From contig JAXLUI010000002.1 of assembly GCA_046329585.1 (NCBI GenBank), forward strand, positions 620,001 to 684,000: a stretch of DNA of 64,000 nucleotides, in the 5' to 3' direction. The DNA is from DLKC01 sp002478885 (lineage in GTDB: Bacteria > Bacteroidota > Bacteroidia > Chitinophagales > Chitinophagaceae). Both the position numbers and the translations under genes were made by a program. Positions 19,801 through 27,600 of this stretch are shown in pieces. The first letter of the stretch is position 1. Every line of letters begins with the position of its first letter. The notes beneath the pieces were generated by a model. The model did not search any database and had not been told where the DNA came from. It was given only the letters and a program-made list of their open reading frames with translations.

Positions 19801-20922
19801 AGTTATATCTGTACCTGCGATGGCGCCGGATACCCCATTATTTCCACGGGTGCCAACGGTTTCCGTATTATGAATGTTTCAGGAAATTCTGATGTCTTCT
19901 TCCCGGTAGGAGCCGACCTGGTCTCTGCAAACAGGATGTCGTTAAATATGAATGGATTTGCAACCGATAATTTTACGGTGGTTGTAGGCAAGGGAGACCT
20001 GCTCAATACTCCTCAGCCAAGGGTTAACAGAATCTGGTATGTAACACCTACAAATGGCACCAACATACAAGCCTCTATGAAGCTTTATTTTACAAAGCGC
20101 GATTGGACTTCCACTGCATTCCCCAGTCTCCAGGATGAGATCGAAACCGGTTATCTGTTTAATGACAATCACCTGGTGCAGAAAAACTATTCCGGGTTGT
20201 TTATAAACAATTCAGCCACCACTGATATGCAGAATTTCATACCGGCAGCAAATAACACCGAGATCTTTGCTAAATATACTTACAACATAAGCCCTGACGT
20301 ATATGGGTTGAAAAAGGGCATTAATACATTCACGAAATTCTCGGTAGTAAACGCCAATAATATCATCTTACCGGTAACAATCATTGATTTGAAAGCCGGC
20401 CAGCAGGGGCCGGGTATCAATGTTGAATGGAAAGTTTTGAACGAAATCAATATTGATCATTACGAACTACAAAAATCAATAAATGGCATTACGTTTGAAT
20501 CGATCAATTCAACAACAGCTTTAAATAATAACAAGCCGGTTAATCAATATGCGGTATTAGATGGTAAGCCTGTTACGGGAAATAATTTCTATCGCATAAA
20601 GACGATCGACAAAAACGGCAGTATTGACTATACAGAAGTCATCAACGTTAATATAAGAGCAGGTAACGCCACAGTCAGGTTCTATCCAAATCCTGTAGTA
20701 AACAATGCGTTTAATATACAATTGAACAATCTTGTTGCCGGCCGGTATAACCTGTCTCTTTACAATTCGGCAGGACAAAAAATATTCGACCGTGTTATTG
20801 AATATGCGGGTGGCATTGCAACACAACAGGTGTTGCTTCCAAGCACGACTGCCAAAGGCACGTATCTTGTCAAGTTGTTTAATGACGCAACCTACATTAC
20901 AACAAAAATTGTCGTTCAGTAA
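7876..20922 (+). CDS. Giant secreted multi-repeat protein, T9SS type A cargo (giant 1)
   Basis: The 4348-residue protein has a signal peptide ending near MVHGQ (residue 29), then a 230-residue domain and a putative Ig (He_PIG-like) domain with LPTGLSLNTSTGAITGTPT. Array 1 (about residues 458-1143) has seven Ig-like units. Array 2 (about 1529-2326) has nine units of 88-90 residues with SG..NDN.ICAG and F.NY.FKVNG. Array 3 (about 2497-2896) has five units of exactly 80 residues with NPAAVCSP and AGAGTYYIKGTTAAGC. A galactose-binding-like domain lies near 3330-3515 (VVNGDFTSGNTGF to FGLDDISFG), then two He_PIG-like units. The last 400 residues match giant 2 and end in a type A sorting domain (VRFYPNPVVNNAF, KGTYLVKLF). 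It is probably a surface adhesin or matrix protein. Units carry paired Cys but no catalytic motif was seen. Confidence 0.9.
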   Translation: MKTFLHKSAIFSIVFLMANLCLIDMVHGQVTQPVAWTKAYDVAAATGNTTSFAIPSGSNRILVVGVTASNTASSTYTLSTLTYGGQNLTAATSNLGSSGHAHTALYFLKDNAVMDNTSRPLVITLSAAPVNMTVWYAVFAGVDQTPATYTNGNGFTNTSGSGPAALSAAMSINANEQAIYISSIQNATNTTIPTYTINGSWASGGTNTGTNAPGGEAWKNEVATRTIPGTSTTDAATTSALAPTSNERYAMSAMSLPTAVSLTASSLTTFGNICTNITAGPNSFTITGTNLSAANITVGALSGYSYSTTAGGVYTTSLSLTHAAGAYSQQIFVKFTPTAVQSYNGNIQVGGGGASTINVAASGSGVTALSGLTYTVPTATYCIGTLISSNTVSAITGGGTITYSVSPVLPTGLSLNTSTGAITGTPTSASAATNYTITASNGSCSTTATVSITVSTAPSITAQPVAQTACSTPGTASFTVAAAGTGLTYQWRLNGVNLSDGANVAGSTTATLSLSNLTSANTVIATSGYDCIVTGAGSCSVTSTRVALTVNTVPSIGTQPTDQTACSTPGTASFTVAAAGTGLTYQWRLNGVNLVNGVQGNGSTVSGATTNTLSLSTLTTANTVAAAAGYDCIVSGTAPCAAATSTSVALTVNTAPSISAQPVAQIACSNPGTASYTITAAGTGLTYQWRLNGVNLVDGANVSGSNTATLNLTNLTSANTAATASGYDCVVTGAGSCAVTSTRVALTVNTVPSIGTQPTDQTACSTPGTASFTVAAAGTGLTYQWRLNGVNLVNGVQGNGSTVSGATTNTLSLSTLTTANTVAAAAGYDCIVSGTAPCAAATSTRVALTVNTTPSISSQPVAQTACSTPGTASFTITAAGTGLTYQWRLNGVNLSDGANVAGSTTATLSLSNLTSANTVAAASGYDCIVTGAGSCTVTSTRVALTVNTVPSIGTQPTDQTACSTPGTASFTVAASGTGLTYQWRLNGVNLVNGTNIAGATTATLSLSNLTSANTVAAAAGYDCIVSGTAPCAAATSTRVALTVNTTPSISSQPVAQTACSTPGTASFTITAAGTGLTYQWRLNGVNLVDGANVAGSTTATLSLSNLTSANTVAAASGYDCVVSGAAPCAAVTSTRVALTVNTIATISGQPANQTTCAGTAKTFSVTLSAGTTPTYQWQYFNGATWNNVVTGTPANITYSNATTATLTVTPGAAAVNGTYSYRCVVSVNGCSVTNSNTATLQVYATPTTAVAGTDQTICTTTSNTVLAANTPVNGSGSWSITSGPSTSLSQFSNVNSPNAVFTPAGGTGTYALAWTISNGPCSVSTDAVNIVVNTAASISGQPTNQTTCAGTAKTFTVTAGGTAPGYQWQYSPDNSTWSNVTNGTPVNITYANGSTSTLTVTPAAAAANGTYYYRCVVSVSGCSSVNSNSATLQVYATPTTADAGPDQAICSNTASTLLAANAPVNGTGAWSITSGPSTLLTQFSNLSSPTATFTPAVTTTGTYVLVWTISNGSCSASTSSINITVNPIPTGSLVATETSGITNNDNIICTGAAVKFTATAGYAAYTFKVNGTTVQSGISNIYNTSTLANGASVTVDVANTLNCGTTFGPIVITVNPLPTGTLTATENSGTVNDNIICQGDAVTFTATAGFSNYNFKVNGSAVQSSSSNTYTTTTLTNGSSITVDVTNANGCLSTFGPQAITVNALPAGTLTATETSGNANNDNVVCVGDNITFTASAGFTSYNFKVDGVSLQSGVSNTFSTAPLAAGTRFVTVDVVNSNGCISTFGPLTVVVRALPNPTLAATETSGIPNNNTICAGANVVFTATPGLANYIFKVNGITVQNSSSNIFSSTSLSNNDNVTVDARNANGCSKTSSGVVITVFDLPTGTLAATENSGIADDNAICPGTNVLFTATAGFSNYDFKVNGIMVQNGAANTFNSSSLTNGASVTVDVTNANGCISSFGPVIITVNPLPGGVLTFLENSGNLSNDGIICAGANVNFTAPAGFANYDFKVNGTTVQSGVSNIYNSTTLTNGAAVTVDVTNANSCSATLNTITITVKARPTGSLTASENSGTANDGVICAGDNVVFTATAGFSNYDFKVNGISVQNSASNVFSTASLADNDIITADVTNSNSCGSSIGPIVITVNALPTGTLVASEASGTTSDDDVICAGDAVVFTASAGFVNYDFKVNGVSVQNGGANTFNSSVLADNDQVTVDVTNANGCISSFGPVIITVKALPAGTLTASETSGTTNDDAVICDGSSVAFTATAGFNNYDFKVNGVSVQNSASNTFSSNSLANNDQVTVDVTNADGCTSSFGPIVITVNALPNPTLTGPNPICLGSTDNVYTTESGQFNYAWNVVNGTVTAGGTSLDNSITVSWLSAGAKSISINYTDANGCAGATSATVVNAVGASPTITGPRPVCQNSTGNIYTTETGKTDYTWNVNGGIIASGGSLTDNTITITWNTAGAKSVSVNYTDINGCDAASPTIYGVTVNPAPTVITHNPAAVCSPLTVNLTANAVHAGSTAGLTYTYWMDAAATIAYATPATAGAGTYYIKGTTAAGCFDIKPVTVTVNPTPALMITNPAAVCSPSTVDLTAAAITAGSTTGLTYTYWTNAGATVAYPTPTTAGAGTYYIKGVTAAGCFDIKSVTVTVNPTPTVITHNPSAVCSPGTVNLTLAAITSGSTAGLSYSYWTDAAGTIAYPTPTTAGAGTYYIRGTTASGCSDIKAVTVTVNPSPTVVINNPAAVCSPATINLTAAAVTTGSTTGLTYTYWTDADATAAYATPATAGAGTYYIKGTTAAGCFDIQLVIVTVNPTPTVVITNPAPVCSPGTANLTAGAVTAGSTAGLTYTYWKDAAATLSYTTPSTATAGTYYIKGTTAAGCYDIKPVTVTVNPLPTATISGTASVCQSGTAPIITFTGATGTAPYTFTYKINAGGNLIVTSAGSTATVSQPTGTVGVFTYTLVSVSDNNGCSQSQSGSAAITVNAPPVITSVIATPSAICLGGSSNLVVSAPTGGATTIVNYDFNSGTSFATLAPTLASGITSTVSGTAVWGTTAGSTATVPNAFTANPTAGNAITTIPNKNWIFTLGGTSLSSYKTFKIYYEASRNNGGSNTVTVSYSLNGGAFTTTGITTSVGANALTLTNAGTWYEAVLNLPAATDNPSSSLAFQLTVANTGTGNVQIDNFQVQASLPAVAYNYSWTAAPSASAGLPANAGNPLPTNSSISVTPTAAGSIVYTAAVTNAAGCTSTQNVTLTVNPLPVVTVVADYCVVAGKVRLTATSSVAGSTFLWSTGETTSVIDVDVSDFYTVVATSPAGCTGSGSISVAQDLVVNGDFTSGNTGFTSDYNYKPDLPGLVPAGQGELYDDSGNNGYSVSTNGQNVHTNFWGQDHTGNTSGARNFMLVNGHGNTLVIWKQTVNVLPNTTYYFSAWAMSLNSAGNNAQLRFSVNGTLVGTTAILSNHGETAGSADNWTRFYGTWTSGPTTTTANIYINDLQAALGGNDFGLDDISFGTLSTFINLESAPGTDGQTVCANTPLTDIVYSVGSTASGPTITGLPPGLTTSFNGIYFFIKGTPTQTGTFAYTITTTGTCNPTSATGTITVQAQTLDLSSGSTSQTPCINTPISNIVFAVGGTATGASATGLPPGVTGVYSAGAFTLSGTPNTAGTYNYTITTSGTCSSVTATGTITVKAAPTAVLSGSQIICGGTATLSMAVTGSGTLSGTLLPGNIPFSGTAPSISVNVSPSATTTYTIGTLTNGGCNPSGTDISGSATITVPSGTPGLWTGLADNDWFNCRNWADGKVPTISVDVTIPITAQAPYITNSGAVCKNLTVDGGSLNFFSSLGYLTAAGNVSIVNAGTIDMSLGGGVIEVQGDWDNQVNAVGKGFKYGTGSVYFTGSSTQGISSVNATELFYSIQINKPAGNVNLNTSISVNRNLVLTKGIFTTGDHLFTWSNSGGTLTAPNTPWVTGNTTYSSSYICTCDGAGYPIISTGANGFRIMNVSGNSDVFFPVGADLVSANRMSLNMNGFATDNFTVVVGKGDLLNTPQPRVNRIWYVTPTNGTNIQASMKLYFTKRDWTSTAFPSLQDEIETGYLFNDNHLVQKNYSGLFINNSATTDMQNFIPAANNTEIFAKYTYNISPDVYGLKKGINTFTKFSVVNANNIILPVTIIDLKAGQQGPGINVEWKVLNEINIDHYELQKSINGITFESINSTTALNNNKPVNQYAVLDGKPVTGNNFYRIKTIDKNGSIDYTEVINVNIRAGNATVRFYPNPVVNNAFNIQLNNLVAGRYNLSLYNSAGQKIFDRVIEYAGGIATQQVLLPSTTAKGTYLVKLFNDATYITTKIVVQ
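9247..11304 (+). repeat. Ig-like coding repeat array, seven units in a dimeric pattern
   Basis: Units start at 9247, 9535, 9841, 10129, 10435, 10723 and 11014, with lengths of 288, 306, 288, 306, 288, 291 and 291 bases. The first six alternate between two types, giving a 594-base dimer. Units of the same type are nearly identical at the DNA level (for example 9535-9840 and 10129-10434), which points to recent tandem duplication. Confidence 0.92.
12460..14853 (+). repeat. Coding repeat array, nine units of 264-270 bp
   Basis: Units start at 12460, 12727, 12991, 13261, 13525, 13789, 14056, 14320 and 14587. Each encodes 88-90 residues around FKVNG, VTVDVTNANGC and FGP. They are more diverged at DNA level than the Ig-like array, so they are older or were reshuffled less recently. 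Confidence 0.9.
15364..16563 (+). repeat. Coding repeat array, five units of exactly 240 bp
   Basis: Units start at 15364, 15604, 15844, 16084 and 16324, each 80 residues without any insertion or deletion. The shared pattern is NPAAVCSP, GLTYTYW, AGAGTYYIKGTTAAGC and VTVNP, with two Cys per unit. Confidence 0.92.
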
Positions 20923-20934
20923 TACGATTGCAGC

Positions 20935-20974
20935 AAAAAAAAGCCGGCAGTAATAACCTTACGCCGGCTTTTTT
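20935..20974 (+). terminator. Intrinsic terminator of giant gene 1
   Basis: AAGCCGGC (20941-20948) and GCCGGCTT (20963-20970) form a perfect stem with a 14-base loop, with A residues before and a T-run after. It starts 12 bases past the stop codon. Confidence 0.93.
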
Positions 20975-21035
20975 ATGAACCGATTTTAAGAGAAGTGTAT
21001 CTTGATTACCAGCTTCCCAACCTTTCCCGGCTATT

Positions 21036-21239
21036 GTTGTGTCACTCACTTGTACGCCACCATCTTTCTTCAGCAAAGTTTGGACGACCAATAGCAATTG
21101 TAGTATGGTTGCTTTTGTGTCAACCCGCACATTATACATCTCCCACATTGTTAAAAAAAGTTGCTGACTAATATTCCGGTCGCTGAAGTGTGCGACGCAA
21201 CAAAAGCTCAAAATGGATCTTGGCGCCAGGTACAAAAAA
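21036..21239. repeat. Paired dispersed repeat element (copy 3)
   Basis: The left core is the variant GTTGTGTCACTCACTTGTAC (21036-21055). The right core is AAGTGTGCGACGCAAC (21186-21201) with outer box GCCAGGTACAAAAAA at 21225-21239. The interior has TCAGCAAAG and GGACGACC, also seen in copy 15. Confidence 0.75.
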
Positions 21240-21456
21240 CCAACACACACCTGGAAAAATAACTAATTCAGTTCGCCTGAAACAACTGCTCCGGCCTAAA
21301 TGGTTATCATCATTTACGTCCTGGCCGTTTGCGCAAGTCATGATCGCTTCAGAATCCCTCCTATTAAATTCTCATTAAAAAAAGCGCATATATTAGATAT
21401 ACTTTCTAATCACCCCATTATATAGCAAAGGATTTGTATTTTTCCATTTCATTAAT

Positions 21457-21492
21457 GCAGCATTCCGGATTTTTTCGGAATACTGCCTTTTT
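21457..21492 (+). terminator. Hairpin in the leader of giant gene 2
   Basis: GCAG plus ATTCCG pair with CGGAAT plus CTGC around an eight-base T-rich loop, followed by CTTTTTG. It has the form of an intrinsic terminator, but sits about 170 bases before the start codon and no gene ends just before it. It may be an attenuator or end a small RNA. Confidence 0.5.
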
Positions 21493-21658
21493 GACCAATA
21501 CCATAAAAACCATGTGTCAGCTTCCAACCAAAACCCCTTTCCGGTGGTCACCCCTTAATAATCAGCCCAACATCACGCTTTCAGAAAGGCTAATTTTTAT
21601 AGTTGACTGCATTCTTTGTAACCAGGTTTGGACGAAGTGCCTCGGCCTGTTTACGTTT

Positions 21659-24600
21659 ATGGGCGCTACAAAAAAAAGGCGCATACTGCCTTTTATTTCA
21701 ACATCGTTTTTCTGTTTATTTTTTTTACTAAATGCCTTCTTAACACAAGGCCAATCAATTTCGGTAACAAGCCTTAGCGGATCGCCTCTGTGTGCCGGTT
21801 CAAACTTTACTATTACTTTCAGAACCACCAACGGCAATGGTTCATCAAATTATTATACAAACTCCACTACTTATACCGTTTATCTTAGCTCATCAACGGG
21901 TGGCACACCTTATACTTCAATAGGAACTTTTACGACGACAGGGGTAAGCTATTCGAATTCCAACGGTGGACAAACAACGGGCATTACCAAATCTTTTACC
22001 ATGCCCGCCACGACAGCATCAGGTTCGGGCTACAAAATAGCCCTTGGGTCTACTTCACCTACATTCAATGGCAGCGGCGGTTCCGGCGCTACGGGAACAC
22101 TAACGGTGAACGCCATTCCGGTATTTACAACACAACCTTCTACTTCGGTACAAAATATTTGCCTGAACGGTGCCGCTACAGCTTTGTCTATAACTGCCAG
22201 TGCAGGCAGCGGGTCGATAAGTGGATACCAGTGGTATAAAAATGCTTCAGCTTCAAACAGTGGCGGCACATCAATTGCCGGCGCCACATCCGCATCGTAT
22301 ACACCGTTGACCTCAGTTACCGGCACTTTGTATTATTATTGCGTTGTTACCAACTCAAATGGCTGCAGCACTGCGTCCAACGTTTCCGGGGCGATAACAA
22401 TCAATGCGCTGCCCTCGATAACTGTTCAGCCCTCCACAGCCACGCAGAGTCTTTGTCTAAACAGCACCCCAACCGCATTGTCTGTCACCGCATCGGCGGG
22501 TAGTGGTTCAATCAGTGGTTACCAGTGGTATAAAAATGCTGCTGCATCCAACAGTGGCGGCACCTTGTTAGCAGGAGCAACTGGTTCCAGTTACAACCCA
22601 TCGACTGCAGCGACCGGAACGCTTTACTATTATTGTATTGTTACCAATTCGAATGGCTGTACAGTCACATCAAACGTGTCAGGAGCAATAACGGTTAATG
22701 CTTTACCGTCCTTTACGACCCAACCATCAACTGCAGCACAAACGCTTTGCCTAAATGCTACTGCAACCACTCTGTCAATAGCTGCAACAGCAGGAAGCGG
22801 ATCTATTACGGGATACCAATGGTACAGTAACAGCGTAGCATCAAACAGCGGAGGCTCTTTAATTGCAGGTGCAGTTTCCACCTCTTACACTCCACAAACA
22901 ACAGTCGCCGGCGTTCTTTATTACTATTGTGTAGTAACCAATTCTAACGGATGTACTTTGGCGAGTAACGTCTCAGGTGCCATCACCATTAATGCGTTAC
23001 CCGCTTTCTCAGTTCAGCCTTCCACTGCCACTCAGAATCTTTGTTTAAACAGCACCCCAACTGCTTTGTCCGTAACCGCGTCTGCAGGTAGTGGTTCAAT
23101 CAGTGGTTACCAGTGGTATAAAAATGCTGCCGCATCCAACAGTGGCGGCACGTTGATTGCGGGGGCAACTGCTTCCAGTTACAGCCCGTCGACGGCGGCG
23201 ACCGGAACGCTTTATTATTATTGCATCGTTACAAATTCAAACGGGTGTACAGCAACATCAAATATCTCCGGCGCCATAACAGTAAATGCTCTACCCTCCA
23301 TTAGTATTCAGCCATCCACATCCCCTCAAAATCTTTGTCTTAACGCTGCAGCAACCGCTTTATCGATCACCGCAGCGGCGGGCAGTGGCTCGATAAGTGG
23401 CTACCAATGGTATAGCAATACCACTGCTTCAAACAGCGGGGGTACTTTGATTGCCGGCGCCACAACTTCATCGTATACACCCGTAACCACAGTAGCCGGC
23501 ACTTTGTATTATTACTGTATCGTTACCAACTCGAACGGATGCAGCATTACGTCAAATATTTCCGGAGCTGTAATAGTTACAGGATTTCCAACTATTACGG
23601 CCCAGCCTTCCACTGCAATACAAAGTCTTTGCCTCAACGCCGCAGCTACAGCCCTGTCTGTAACCGCATCCGGCACCGCCTTGACGTATCAGTGGTATAG
23701 CAATAGTGCCGCTTCAAATACAGGTGGCACCCTGATACCGGCTGCAACTACAGCCAGTTACACACCCTCCACAGCAGTTGCCGGAACGCTTTACTATTAT
23801 TGTATTGTGACGGGAACCTGTTCACTCTCTGTTACCAGTAACATATCAGGCGCCATAACAACCATTTCGGTACCGGTAACACCGGGAAGTATTACCGGGA
23901 ACGCGACATTTTGTGCAGGGTCTACCGGTAACGTCTACAGTATTGCCGCTGTTCCGGGCGCTACTTCGTATACCTGGAGTTATTCCGGAACAGGGGCCAC
24001 TATCACCAATGGTACGACTGCCACTGCAACTATTAATTTTTCACTAACCGCTACGAGTGGCACGTTATCGGTGACAGCTAATAACAGTTGCGGATCAAGC
24101 GCCGCATCCACATTAGCGTTGACGGTTAATGCCATCACCAGCCAACCCGCAAATGATGTATCAAATCCCGGGGGCGCAACTACCACATTTTCAGTCACTG
24201 CCAGCGGCACCGTAACCAGCTACCAGTGGCAATACAGCGCCAACGGCACGAGCGGATGGGCAAACGTTTCCAATGGCAGCCCCACAGGCATAACCTATGC
24301 GAACAACACTACTGCCGATCTTGATGTAAGCCCAGCAATTTCCACAACTTTTGGCACCTACTATTACAGGTGTATTGTAACCACCAGCAGTTGCACATTC
24401 ACCAGCAATACAGCAACCCTGATCATTAGCGATGTTAACGACCTTTGCGCAAACGCCATACCTTTAACAATCAATGCGCCTGCGGTGAACGGTTCCCTGG
24501 TCAACTCAACGTTCAATGCTCCTTTTGGATCTAATGATGTCTGGTATAAAATAACGCCGTCTTGCACGGTAAATCATACAATTACTGTATCGGGTTTTAG

Positions 24601-27600
24601 TGGCAGTGGCGGAAACGTGGACTGGGAAATCTATAATAGTTCAGGCTGCCCTGTCTCCACAAGTTATCTCGATCAGTCGAACAGCGGCTCTGACCCCGAA
24701 ACAAAAAATATAAGCCTTGTTTCAGGAACAACCTACTACATAAGAGTGCTGGCATTTAATGCCGCAGCCAATAACAGTAATTTCACCATCGCTGTAACAA
24801 GCAATGCACCATCATTTGCGCTCGACAATACCGGCACGCCTGCCACAGGAAATGTTTTAGTTAACGCTTCAAATGTTCCCCTGTTCGGATTTATGTTAAC
24901 GCCAACAGGTTGTTCTGCGACTTTTAATTTTACCGGGATTAGCATCACGGCAACAGGTACAGCCAATGCAACTGATCTTTCCAATTTTCAAATTATTTAT
25001 GATGCCAATAATAACGGCGTCAAGGATCTCGGGGAAAGCAGCATATCGGGCGCTGGAAAGAACTGGTCGCCGACCTTGAACTTCACCATTACCGGCCAAA
25101 CCGGGCTCACCGGGGCAAAAAGATATTTGTTGATTGCTGATGTGGCTTTAGGTGCGACAAATAACAGGACGTTTACAGGTAACCTGGTCAACACCGGTGT
25201 AAGTGCCGGTGTGGCGGTTACAGGCAGTGCTGCGGGAAATGTGCTAACCATAAAAAGTCCGCTGGCAACCATTACGGCTATTCATCCCGCAGCGGGAACC
25301 ATTGATCAAAACACGACGGGCAACATTCTGGCAACATTCAAAATTGATGCATCATTTAATACCGTCATTCCTACAGGTATAACTGTAACCACTGCGGGAA
25401 CTTACATACCGAGCACGGATATTACGCGCTTTAGTCTTTACCAGAATAATGCTAATAATACGATCAGCCCAACACTGATAGCAACCATTACAACCTTTGG
25501 ATCTGCGCCTGCCACACTTGTTTTTTCCGGTACAGGCAGCCCGATATCAGCAGGTTCAACGCAATACCTGTTCGTTACGGCAGATGTGCCGCTTTCCGGC
25601 ACTGATCTGAATACTGTAAATATTACTGCCACAGCTTTAGCCAACTTTAGTTTTACCGGTGCCAGTGGCGAAACCGTGGTAAAAGCCGGGACCGACCCTG
25701 CCACCGTTGGCCCGGTGAAAACAATTAACGGGCCGAGAATTAACATATTGCAGGTGCATCCTGCCGCCGGAAATATCACACAGGGCACTATTGATAACCA
25801 GATCGCGACTTACCAATTGAATGTAACCAACTTAAGCACCGGTTTTGTGAACATCCAAAACGTTAGTTTAAAAACAGCGGGAACCTATGTGGCCGGTGAT
25901 ATCACCAGTTTTAGTTTATGGCAGAACAGTGCAAACACATTAACAGGCGCAACCCTTGTCGGGACCATTTCAGCATCTTCGTTTGCGTCAGGGCAAACCC
26001 TTACGTTTAACTCCGGTTTTCTTCAAATTGCGAATGCAGGCTACAGTTATCTTATGCTAACGGCCAATGTTAATTCCACCGCAACCCTAACCAAAACACT
26101 ATCGATCACCAGCACCAGTTTCACTAACCTCAATTTTATCAGTTCGTGGGGTAGTAAAGTAGCAAAGCTTGGTACTGATCCTGCGCCTGCCAGCAATACA
26201 CAAACCATTGTTGGTCCGCAGGCGGCCATTTCAACTGCACACCCGCTGGCAGGAAATATGCTGGTAGGTAGTACGGATAACTTATTAGCCGCTTTCAAAG
26301 TAATTGTGAGCAACGCGGACGTTATGCCAACGTCGGTAAAACTTGTTACAAGTTCGGGTACGTACAGCGGCTCTACTGACATCCTGAAATTCAAACTTTA
26401 CCAAAATGATGCTAATAGTCTTACCAGCGCAACCCTGGTAGGTACCATTAGCGCTACTGTGGGCTCATCACAAACACTTACTTTCAATACAGGGTTTACA
26501 AGCATCCCTGCCGGCACAACAGGCTACCTCCTACTTTGTGCCGACTTGACCGGCAGTGCTACTTCGACAAAAAATATTAGTATCACGGCCACGCCTATTG
26601 GCAATTTTGCTTTCTCAAGTACAGGTCCGGTAGTTGTGTCTGGTTCAGCATCTCTGCCAGTTTCCAATAATCAAACGATTGTTCCAAAACTTGACGTTTA
26701 TTCCAGCAATACAAAAAATTGGGACAACACGACTTCAAACTGGGGACAGAATGCCAACGGTGCAGGAGGCGGCTATGCCAACAGCGTTTGGATAACCAAC
26801 GGATACGCGCAACTGGAGGGAACTGCCGGACAGCTAACTGTAACCAATCCTGTAGTCGCTGACAAGTTGATTTCACTTGTCAATAATTATAAAATTGATG
26901 CAAGTACGACATCTAATGGAATTACACTGACATCGCCGGGTACCGTCAACGTGAGCACAGGCACCTCATTTATCGGCAACACATCAACCAACCCGGTTAT
27001 TTACGGCACTAATGGCTTTACAAAAATTGGCTCCGGCGAATTGCAGATTGGCAGTGACCTTGCTTCCACGTTCAGTGGTACTATTTACGTAAACGGCGGA
27101 ACACTAACCCTGGGAAAGAAAGCCGGAGGTTATAACCCTCTCACAACACTTGAGAATAACCCTATTGAGATGGACAATGCACGCCTGACTATTGCAGCCA
27201 GTTCCGGTTCAAGCGGCTCTATGCAAAATTTCACTTCGTTGTCGGTAACGGGAGCTGACACAATTGGCTTGTATTCGACAGGAAGCAGTGTTTATATGAA
27301 TGTAACGCCAGTCACAAATGCCTCAACCTTTGGCTCTTCTAACGGAGTACCTTTAACTATCAGTGGCAGCCTTAAAGTCGATAATGGTGGCTCGGCAAAT
27401 ACAAAAGGATCTTTTGCCAATGCTACAAATCAAAACTTTATAGCCTTTGGAAGTGTCAAATACAACAGTGATGTTACTTTCGAAGCCTGGGCCAGTAATG
27501 CCAGTTTGAAAAAGAGAACAGGTGATATGATCAATATTAACCTGGGGGGCTACGGACATTATATAACCGGCGTTGCCGTGGCGTCCGGAACAATTGACGA

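Larger units (their letters stand above)
20975..21658. other. Intergenic region between the two giant genes
   Basis: About 680 bases holding a paired dispersed repeat (21036-21239) and a strong hairpin (21457-21492). The downstream frame is open from a TTG at 21434, but residues before 21659 lack signal-peptide features, so the region is taken as leader. Frames at 20897-21250 and 21190-21378 derive from the repeat and are rejected. Confidence 0.55.

Noticed and set aside
20975..21658. tRNA or other structured RNA gene in the gap between the giants
   Set aside because: No cloverleaf with a T-loop GGTTCRA-type motif or other known RNA signature was found; only the repeat and one hairpin.
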